NCBI GenBank assembly: GCA_947455705.1
Contig: CANGPO010000018.1
Coordinates: 1-39,731 of the forward strand
DNA from: Actinomycetota bacterium
Lineage (GTDB): Bacteria; Actinomycetota; Actinomycetes; S36-B12; CAIYMF01
DNA length: 39,731 nt
Direction: 5' to 3'
Shown: positions 34,222 through 39,731 of the stretch, piece after piece
Layout of the letters: each line of letters starts with the position of its first letter
How positions within the stretch are numbered: the stretch's first letter is position 1
Notes under the pieces: generated by a model
What the model was told of the DNA's origin: nothing
What the model saw: the letters and a program-made list of their open reading frames with translations, nothing else
Databases searched by the model: none
Program-made: the position numbers and the translations under genes

Positions 34222-34865
34222 TGCATTTCCTCAAGATTCTCAGTTCCCGGTTTGACGTAAGGAATCTTCCGCTTCACCGGCGCGGAATCTTCCACGGCAT
34301 CCTGCGTCTTCGCGACGATCTCTTCCACCACCTCGCTCACCGAGGACTCAGCTTCGTGCACCTCAGCAGACACAGCGTCGGCGAGATCGCTAACCGCGGC
34401 AACAACGTCCTCGACCTTGGAATCATCGACAGTGCCGTCATTGACGAGTTCTTCAACCTTCGACTGCGCCTGACTCACCGATGGAGTGGCAACCGCTGTG
34501 CGCATATCGGCAATCTGGTTCTCAAGACGAGCAATGTGACGGCGCACGGCTGCGAGTTCTTCTTCACGGACAAACCCCATCCGGCCGGCGCTTCGATCTA
34601 CCTCGGTGCGAATAAGGCCTGTGAGAAGTTCGCGATTCTGCTTGCTGGTTTCCAGAAGTTCATCGGCCAGTTCCTGTACCGACGTAGCCGCGGTCTTGGC
34701 CGCGTCAACAGCCTGTTCTTTGCCAGGGACATCCGGAACTGCATCGGTGTTGAGCAGAGCCATGCCCTGAGTGACCAGCGACTGAGCTGCTTCTTGGGCA
34801 CGCTTGACGGTCACCTCGGTAAGACCCGTGGCAAGTTCGACATATCCCTTGATTGCATCCAGCAC
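34218..34865 (-). CDS. Phasin-like helical protein
   Basis: A 215-residue, almost wholly alpha-helical protein. The first 130 residues (GYVELATGLTEVTVKRAQEAAQSLV, ADELLETSKQNRELLTGLI, EELAAVRRHIARLENQIADMR) form amphipathic and coiled-coil helices like those of polyhydroxyalkanoate-granule phasin-type proteins. The remainder is acidic, with a short basic end (VKRKIPYVKPG). No PHA genes are present, so a granule role is uncertain. It heads the operon running to recN and is divergent from the SCP2 gene across a 162-bp gap. Confidence 0.7.
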   Translation of the reverse strand: MLDAIKGYVELATGLTEVTVKRAQEAAQSLVTQGMALLNTDAVPDVPGKEQAVDAAKTAATSVQELADELLETSKQNRELLTGLIRTEVDRSAGRMGFVREEELAAVRRHIARLENQIADMRTAVATPSVSQAQSKVEELVNDGTVDDSKVEDVVAAVSDLADAVSAEVHEAESSVSEVVEEIVAKTQDAVEDSAPVKRKIPYVKPGTENLEEMQ

Positions 34866-35027
34866 TGCACTTCCTCCTGCTCAATCGACGTCCCCGCAGG
34901 GCCGCCATAATGTCAGCGAACTAAGACCAAACTATCGCGATCACCGCGTACGTGCAGACGCACCGCCCACCTCACCGGTGATTATCTTCAACTGCGATAG
35001 CGTCGAGGTCGTTGTCGAGGAGGGCAG

Positions 35028-35372
35028 ATGGGAACCAAAGCACAGGTTGAGGCGGCAGTTGATCGACTTTCCCAGGCTGCATCTGATCTTGACGACCAAA
35101 CTCGGGCACGCATTCCAGACCGCTCAGTGTCGGTGCATGTACTCGATCTTGATACTGCATATTCCGGTCAGTTTTCCGGTGGTCGGCTTACTGACGTGGT
35201 CGAGATCAACCCCGAGTTAGCAACAAACGCAACATTCCGACTGAGCTGTTCCTCGGACGATTTCATCGCCTTGATCGATGGTGAGCTCAACTTCGGCTCG
35301 GCCTGGGCAAGTGGTCGCATCCGGATCAGCGCTGGTTGGCGAGACTTACTCGAGCTTCGAAAGCTGATCTAA
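35028..35372 (+). CDS. SCP2 sterol-binding-domain protein
   Basis: A 114-residue single-domain protein. The SCP2 fold is suggested by ATFRLSCSSDDFIALIDGELNFGSAWASGRIRI, the conserved region of the domain, which binds lipids in a hydrophobic tunnel. The ATG has GAGGAGG five bases upstream. It is the only plus-strand gene in this stretch, and converges with the HAD phosphatase, sharing a hairpin that contains both stop codons. The specific ligand is unknown. Confidence 0.85.
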   Translation: MGTKAQVEAAVDRLSQAASDLDDQTRARIPDRSVSVHVLDLDTAYSGQFSGGRLTDVVEINPELATNATFRLSCSSDDFIALIDGELNFGSAWASGRIRISAGWRDLLELRKLI

Positions 35373-35392
35373 CTCACGACGCACGTGAGTTA
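35370..35392. terminator. Shared hairpin terminator containing both stop codons
   Basis: TAACTCACG and CGTGAGTTA form a perfect 9-bp stem around ACGCA. The first three bases are the stop codon of the SCP2 gene and the last three, read on the minus strand, the stop codon of the HAD gene. It is probably a bidirectional terminator, although the U-tracts are weak. Confidence 0.65.
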
Positions 35393-36352
35393 CTCGGCTA
35401 ACTGTGCGCCGACGAGGGCTTGAAGGCTGCCAAGGTCGAGCCCAGCCAGAGGATCGTGGCCACTATCGCTGCGTTGCCACGCCGTCGCGACCGCGGCCAG
35501 CAACGGCGACAAGGATGACGGCGCCGGATCAGTTGTGATGCGGGCAAACTCTGCTGGTGCGAAAAGTCCTCGCAGATCAGGTGTGACGAACGTAGGTCGA
35601 CGATGAGGAGCCGCCAGAACCAGATCTCGTACGGATGTAACTCCGGTCATGACCAGCAGCGAGTCAATACCGGTGTTGAACGCAGCCTCGATGTCGGTAT
35701 CGAGACGGTCGCCGATCATCAGTGGACGCTCAGCACCTACTCGCTCAATCGACTCGTTCACCAACGGCGCGAATGGTTTGCCGGCAACGATCGGCTCACA
35801 TCCGGTAGCAGCCACGACGGCCGCGACCAGCGTTCCGTTACCTGGTGCGATTCCTCGCGGAGTCGGAAAACTCTTATCGGGATTAGTCGCCACAAAGAGT
35901 GCACCCGCGTGCACTGCGTAGGACGCCTCGGCCAAGTCCTTCCAGCCGACGTCCGCCCCGTAGCCCATCATCACCGCGGCCGGTGTTGGCTCGGCAGAAT
36001 CCACTGGGACCAAACCCCGCTCGGCGAGCGCCAAACGAACCCCGGGTCCACCGATCGCCAAGACGGTACTGCCGGCGGGCAGTCGCTGTGAGAGCACGTG
36101 CGCAGCGGCCTGCGACGCGTTCACCACATCCTGATGAGAGGCGCTAATACCCAATTCGCACAAATGCTCTGCAACCACCTCCGGCGGACGAGACGCATTG
36201 TTCGTAACAAAGGCAATGCTGACTCCACCGCTGCGCGCGCGTCCGATCGCGGACGCGGCATGCGCAACGGCGTGTGGACCCACATAGACGACCCCATCGA
36301 GATCAAGTAATAGTGCGTCGTAGTCAGCGATAAGCATCGCATCTTCGGTCAT
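35390..36352 (-). CDS. HAD-IIA (NagD-like) phosphatase
   Basis: A 320-residue HAD-superfamily phosphatase. Motif I is LLLDLDGVVYVG, motif II TNNAS, and the C-terminal region has PLMIGDRLDTDIEAAFNTGIDSLLVMTGV. It belongs to the NagD/p-nitrophenylphosphatase group; the Mycobacterium counterpart in this position (Rv1692) has been studied as a glycerol-3-phosphate phosphatase, so a phospholipid-recycling role is possible. The start overlaps the upstream TPR gene by four bases (ATGA). Confidence 0.88.
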   Translation of the reverse strand: MTEDAMLIADYDALLLDLDGVVYVGPHAVAHAASAIGRARSGGVSIAFVTNNASRPPEVVAEHLCELGISASHQDVVNASQAAAHVLSQRLPAGSTVLAIGGPGVRLALAERGLVPVDSAEPTPAAVMMGYGADVGWKDLAEASYAVHAGALFVATNPDKSFPTPRGIAPGNGTLVAAVVAATGCEPIVAGKPFAPLVNESIERVGAERPLMIGDRLDTDIEAAFNTGIDSLLVMTGVTSVRDLVLAAPHRRPTFVTPDLRGLFAPAEFARITTDPAPSSLSPLLAAVATAWQRSDSGHDPLAGLDLGSLQALVGAQLAE

Positions 36353-36870
36353 GGCGTCATGGGCGGGAATTCAGCCGACTCATCGGGGCTACCAATCGGT
36401 GACAGGCCCGCTTCCTCGCGGGCAGACAGGGTCGCGCGAACCTGCCTCAGTGCACGCCCATAGGCGGCTCGGTCCGGTCGCATCGCAGCGGCCACCGCCA
36501 AATGCTCTGCAGCATCTGGGAATTGACGCATCCGCCACAGCGAGAGCCCCAACCCGAAGTGTGCGTAATCATCGTCCGGTGCCATGTCGACGATGGCCCG
36601 AAACTCTCTGGCCGAATCCTCGAATCGACGCGAATCGTAATAAGCGCGGGCCAGCGCTTCGCGAATGCTGTGTGCCTGAGGTTCAGCACGAGCAGCCCAC
36701 GTCAATAATTCAGCTGCCGCCGCAGAGTTGCCTTGATCTAACAAGTCAGAGCCACGCCGGAACCAGTCATATGGTTCGCCCGCGGGAGGAGTCAGATCAC
36801 CCCATTCGGGCTGGGCGAGCGATCCACTCGCAGGGTCCTGATTATCAGCAGGTGAGGCATCGTCGATCAC
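36349..36870 (-). CDS. TPR-repeat protein
   Basis: A 173-residue protein with three tetratricopeptide-like helical repeats at about 37-140 (YDWFRRGSDLLDQGNSAAA, IREALARAYYDSRRFEDSA, HFGLGLSLWRMRQFPDAAEHL), flanked by acidic/Pro-rich ends. TPR proteins mediate protein contacts; the partner is unknown. It corresponds in position to the Rv1691 TPR protein of Mycobacterium and is coupled to the HAD phosphatase. Confidence 0.82.
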   Translation of the reverse strand: MIDDASPADNQDPASGSLAQPEWGDLTPPAGEPYDWFRRGSDLLDQGNSAAAAELLTWAARAEPQAHSIREALARAYYDSRRFEDSAREFRAIVDMAPDDDYAHFGLGLSLWRMRQFPDAAEHLAVAAAMRPDRAAYGRALRQVRATLSAREEAGLSPIGSPDESAEFPPMTP

Positions 36871-36901
36871 CGCACTATCGTCGCATGATCAGCCCCCTGA
36901 T

Positions 36902-37243
36902 TCACAAAACCTTGGTCAGCGAATGCACCTCGACTTCGTAGCGCGAGATCAGCGCTCCCCCTGATCTGAAGAATCGACGACGTAAAGCGCCTTCAATATC
37001 GAGGTGAATCCCGGGGCTCAATTTCAATACCTTGCGTCGCAGCGCCGCCGAAAGCGCAACGCAATCGATGGTGTCGGACGACTTGCCGTCCCGCCCACGT
37101 TGCGCACGATCCACAATCACCCGAAAAGTGACGGTCGCCTCGCCTGTAACTAGGTTACGTTCAGCAACGCCCTCACCAAGTCGACCTCGCAGCACAATCT
37201 GATTCATGCAATCCTGCGTAACAACGTTCGATGTCGTCGTCAT
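36902..37243 (-). CDS. SSB-like OB-fold protein
   Basis: A 113-residue protein resembling the OB-fold core of single-stranded-DNA-binding proteins: MNQIVLRGRLGEGV, TFRVIVDRAQRG and DTIDCVALSAALRRKVLKLSPG. It lacks the acidic C-terminal tail of the replicative Ssb, so it is probably an accessory paralogue. The ATG at 37243 has GGAGG five bases upstream and is preferred; an ATG at 37255 overlaps that ribosome binding site. It is divergent from the metallo-beta-lactamase-fold gene. Confidence 0.82.
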   Translation of the reverse strand: MTTTSNVVTQDCMNQIVLRGRLGEGVAERNLVTGEATVTFRVIVDRAQRGRDGKSSDTIDCVALSAALRRKVLKLSPGIHLDIEGALRRRFFRSGGALISRYEVEVHSLTKVL

Positions 37244-37306
37244 CACTTCCTCCATGCAGACCGGTCGAATAGGACTCGGACCGGCAGCAACGTTATAGAA
37301 CCGCAC

Positions 37307-37323
37307 AACCACCCGAGGTGGTT
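37307..37323. promoter_or_regulatory. Operator-like inverted repeat between divergent genes
   Basis: AACCACC (37307-37313), CGA, GGTGGTT (37317-37323) is a perfect 7-bp inverted repeat. TAGGCT at 37325-37330 is a plausible actinobacterial -10 for the metallo-hydrolase gene. On the minus strand TATAAC (37297-37292) is a plausible -10 for the SSB-like gene. The repeat lies beside both, so a single regulator could control both genes. Confidence 0.5.
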
Positions 37324-37372
37324 CTAGGCTGAATGCACTGGCGACCCAGACCTGTGTGATCGGAGCCCGATT

Positions 37373-38350
37373 GTGGACGACCTGCAGACGATGCCCCATG
37401 GGGACGAACGCCCGGATCCGGTAGATCTCGGCGACGATGTCTGGCTCATTGACACGCGCATGGGTGGTTACACGGGGATCACTGCCGGCTACCTCATCCG
37501 CGGAGAAAAGCCTGCTCTGGTTGAAACCGGCGCAGCAACATCTGCCGCGGAGGTCGTCGAGGTTCTTGCAGATTTAGGTGTTGGCGCAAACGACCTCGCC
37601 ACCATCGTTGTCACTCATATTCACCTTGATCATGCAGGCGGTGTCGGCGACCTCGCTGCCGCATTTCCGCTCGCCGAGGTTGTCGTCCATGAGGCCGGCG
37701 CTCGACATCTTGCAGATCCATCACGCCTTATGGCAAGCGCAGCAAGGGTTTTCGGCGATGTACTTGACACGCTCTTCGGTCAACTTCGGCCAACTGATGC
37801 CCAGCGAATCCGCGTGCTTGAGGACGGTTCTCAGATAGATCTCGGTGGTGGAAGATCTCTCGAATCATTCGACTCACCGGGACACGCGCGACATCACGTG
37901 GGATTACTCGATTCACTCTCCGGTGATCTCTATACGGGTGATGCCGCGGGAGTGTGGACCCCCGAGACCCAGGATCTCCGGCCGGCCACTCCCCCGCCTG
38001 AGTTCGACCTAGATACCGCGATCAGATCCCTCGATCGAATGCGTGAACGACAGGCGCGCCGGTTGCTCTTCTCGCACTTTGGTCCGGTAACCGACGTCGA
38101 TCTGACTCTTGATCGGTCTGTTGAAGAACTAAGACTTTGGGTGGAACTTGTCCGGGAAGCCCGGCTCGATGCACTCGATCTCGATCACGCCGTACAACGC
38201 GTGAAGGAGCGGACCGCAGATAGATATGCGGTCCGCTCCCATCCCGAGATCGAACACAAACTAGAGGTTCTTTCGAGCACCGAAGCCGACGTTGCTGGCA
38301 TCTGGCGTTGGCTCGATGCTCAGTCAGAGCTCGAGGCCTCAGGATCGTGA
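37373..38350 (+). CDS. Metallo-beta-lactamase-fold hydrolase
   Basis: A 325-residue MBL-fold metallohydrolase. Zinc motif HxHxDH is in THIHLDHAGG (about 82-91); later ligands are His in DSPGHARHH, Asp in YTGDAAGV and His in LFSHFGPV. Such enzymes include glyoxalase II, lactonases and thioesterases; the substrate is not identifiable. The GTG start at 37373 lies 43 bases after a -10-like TAGGCT. Its 3' end overlaps the convergent TPR gene by 31 bp. Confidence 0.88.
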   Translation: MDDLQTMPHGDERPDPVDLGDDVWLIDTRMGGYTGITAGYLIRGEKPALVETGAATSAAEVVEVLADLGVGANDLATIVVTHIHLDHAGGVGDLAAAFPLAEVVVHEAGARHLADPSRLMASAARVFGDVLDTLFGQLRPTDAQRIRVLEDGSQIDLGGGRSLESFDSPGHARHHVGLLDSLSGDLYTGDAAGVWTPETQDLRPATPPPEFDLDTAIRSLDRMRERQARRLLFSHFGPVTDVDLTLDRSVEELRLWVELVREARLDALDLDHAVQRVKERTADRYAVRSHPEIEHKLEVLSSTEADVAGIWRWLDAQSELEASGS

Positions 38351-39731
38351 TGCGTACGCGATTCGAGCGCAGCTCGTGCAGCTGTGACCGCCGCAATCGC
38401 TTCTGCCGCAGCACGTTCCAACGCTAAGGCTTCGGCTTCTAGCTTCTCGAGCAGAGCATCTGCTTCCGACAACGCAGATGATTCGACGTCCTCTAGATCG
38501 GCGATGATGTCGGTAACTTCGTCGTCTTCATCGTCGAAGTCTTCCTCTTCTTCATCATCGTCATCATCGAAGTCCTCGTCGTCTTCGTCGTCCTCGTCGA
38601 CGAGTTCATCGTCGACGACCACCGTGACGCCGTCCTCATCGTGGGTGATCACGAGGTCAACCTCGACGTCGTCATCGTCACCTTCAACGAGGTCAACCCA
38701 CACCAACCCGTCCATCTCAGCTAGGCGTTCGGCCGCTTCGGTCTCGTCCATCGCATCAACCTCTGATGCTTTGGTAAACCATTCACGAGCCTCATCGGTA
38801 CGTCCAGCCTCGAGCAAAGTATCGGCGTAAGCGAACTTGATACGTGCCGACCACGACGTGACCTCATCGCTTGAGAGCTCTGGGCACGTCAGAGTAACGA
38901 GTGCAGCATCGATTTGACCTAGGTCACGGCGCGCACCAGAGGCAACGATGCGAAGTTCAATTCGCCCCTCTCGGTCGAGCCGGTCTGCCTCAGGTGCGCC
39001 GGCCATAGTGATGGCGCGTTCTGGACGACCCAGGCCCCGCTCACAATCGGCCATAACCGGCCAATAGGCGTCAGAACCAGAAATACGACGAGCAGCGCGG
39101 AACTGGGCAAGGGCATCGGCGTAATGTCCTGCGGCATAAGCAGAAACACCTGCAGCCTCGCGAACGACGGCCAAACGGCCACCGCGGCTCACCGCAGCCT
39201 TGGCATGCTCCCAAGCTAGTTCAGGGTTGTCGCCGAGTGTGCGCTCGGCCATCACCAGATGGCGTGACACCAACGTGGCAGCCTCAAGCGACAGGGTTCG
39301 AAGATCACCACGAATCGACTGATCTAGTTCACTACCGGTGACATCATCTGGGATCGCCGGACCCGTCGGACGAGCTGGTCGATTCATGCGTCCCTGAGAT
39401 GGGCGACGATCGTCACGATAACCACCGCGATCATCGCGGTAGCCGCCACGATCGTTGCGACGGCCGGCTGCGGCTCCCGCACCAGCGGCGGCGCCGTACC
39501 CACGATTGGGTCGGTCGCCACGATCGGGTCGATCACCATAGGAACGCTGGGGACGATCACCCTGCGGACGATCACCATAAGAACGCTGAGGACGATCACC
39601 GTACGGACGGTCGCCACGATCGGGACGGTCACCTTGGGGCCGGTCACCATAAGAGCGCTGGGGACGATCACCCTGCGGACGATCACCATAGGAACGCTGG
39701 GGACGATCACCCTGCGGACGATCACCATAAG
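38320..39731 (-). CDS. TPR protein with R/G/D-rich repeats and acidic tail (5' end outside window)
   Basis: The gene is open to the right edge, so its start lies outside; 469 codons are visible. It begins with repeats of the form YGDRPQGDRPQRS (about 39499-39731), then a Gly/Ala stretch and GYRDDRGGYRDDRR, like an RGG-type disordered RNA-binding region. From the ATG codon at 39387 onward come TPR-like helices (AVVREAAGVSAYAAGHYADALAQFRAA, FAYADTLLEAGRTDEAREWF). Then follows an acidic run of mostly Asp and Glu, and a C-terminal Ala-rich helix. A start at 39387 is possible but would leave the in-frame repeats unexplained. Similar R/D/G-repeat TPR proteins exist in other actinobacteria near tyrS. 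Function is unknown; RNA binding or phase separation is inference. Confidence 0.75.
   Translation of the reverse strand, partial: YGDRPQGDRPQRSYGDRPQGDRPQRSYGDRPQGDRPDRGDRPYGDRPQRSYGDRPQGDRPQRSYGDRPDRGDRPNRGYGAAAGAGAAAGRRNDRGGYRDDRGGYRDDRRPSQGRMNRPARPTGPAIPDDVTGSELDQSIRGDLRTLSLEAATLVSRHLVMAERTLGDNPELAWEHAKAAVSRGGRLAVVREAAGVSAYAAGHYADALAQFRAARRISGSDAYWPVMADCERGLGRPERAITMAGAPEADRLDREGRIELRIVASGARRDLGQIDAALVTLTCPELSSDEVTSWSARIKFAYADTLLEAGRTDEAREWFTKASEVDAMDETEAAERLAEMDGLVWVDLVEGDDDDVEVDLVITHDEDGVTVVVDDELVDEDDEDDEDFDDDDDEEEEDFDDEDDEVTDIIADLEDVESSALSEADALLEKLEAEALALERAAAEAIAAVTAARAALESRTHHDPEASSSD
39499..39731 (-). repeat. 39-bp coding tandem repeats (YGDRPQGDRPQRS units)
   Basis: On the plus strand, units such as CGATCACCCTGCGGA, CGATCACCATA and GAACGCTG recur with slight variants through 39499-39731. 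In the minus reading frame of the TPR gene each 39-bp unit encodes YGDRPQGDRPQRS or variants (YGDRPDRGDRP). The other two frames also stay largely open in part, creating spurious frames. The array continues past the window. Confidence 0.8.

Noticed and set aside
34188-34910. A 240-codon plus-strand frame opposite the phasin-like gene
   Set aside because: The composition is untypical, and the minus-strand gene is supported by its 4-bp overlap with its neighbour and its helical pattern.
38384-38830. A plus-strand poly-serine frame
   Set aside because: It is the antisense of the Asp/Glu-rich run of the TPR protein.
39384-39728. A minus-strand frame reading MVIVRRVIVPS repeats
   Set aside because: It is a shifted reading of the 39-bp repeats; the frame continuous with the TPR protein gives sensible GDRP repeats.
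39499-39731. CRISPR-like repeat array
   Set aside because: The repeats are contiguous, in frame and variable, with no unique spacers and no cas genes.

Overview
This window reads as a chromosomal segment from an actinobacterium (Actinomycetota). The main evidence is gene order. Going down the minus strand, tlyA-nadK-recN, pyrG-NUDIX, xerD-parA-(RHH)-scpA-scpB-rluB, aroH/tyrA and cmk-der follow the arrangement known from Mycobacterium and other actinobacteria. Moderately high G+C, frequent GTG starts and many 4-bp ATGA/GTGA stop-start overlaps agree with this. Genus and species cannot be told from the sequence.

Region 1 (1-15.5 kb) is an accessory catabolic block between a tRNA-Pro gene and der. 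It holds hyuB-hyuA (ATP-dependent hydantoinase/oxoprolinase type), a divergent LuxR-type regulator fused to a periplasmic-binding-protein (PBP) domain, and a five-gene branched-chain-amino-acid/amide-type ABC importer (substrate-binding protein, livG, livF, livH, livM). It also holds a divergent deacetylase-fold hydrolase with two short-chain dehydrogenases, a flavin-dependent monooxygenase of the luciferase fold, and a nitrilase-superfamily amidohydrolase. Together these suggest uptake and stepwise hydrolysis or oxidation of a cyclic amide/imide-like nitrogen compound; the substrate is unknown. The regulator's sensor domain is a paralogue of the importer's binding protein. A two-part 23-bp element (9 bp, 5-bp spacer, 9 bp) occurs in the same orientation 76-91 bp upstream of both the importer operon and hyuA. 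This looks like a self-contained sensing and uptake circuit.

Region 2 (15.5-25.5 kb) is the conserved minus-strand cluster der, cmk, tyrA, aroH, rluB, scpB, scpA, an RHH protein, parA and xerD, for ribosome assembly, nucleotide and tyrosine synthesis, and chromosome organisation. Its AT-rich intergenic gaps carry a dispersed 12-bp palindrome, TTTRTCGAYAAA, that I do not recognise.

Region 3 (25.5-39.7 kb) holds ald, a NUDIX hydrolase, pyrG, an exported M14-type peptidase with a Pro/Thr-rich tail, recN, nadK, tlyA, two actinobacterial small proteins, an SCP2-domain protein, a HAD phosphatase, a TPR protein, an SSB-like OB-fold protein, a metallo-beta-lactamase-fold hydrolase, and a TPR protein with an R/G/D-rich repeat domain that runs off the right edge.
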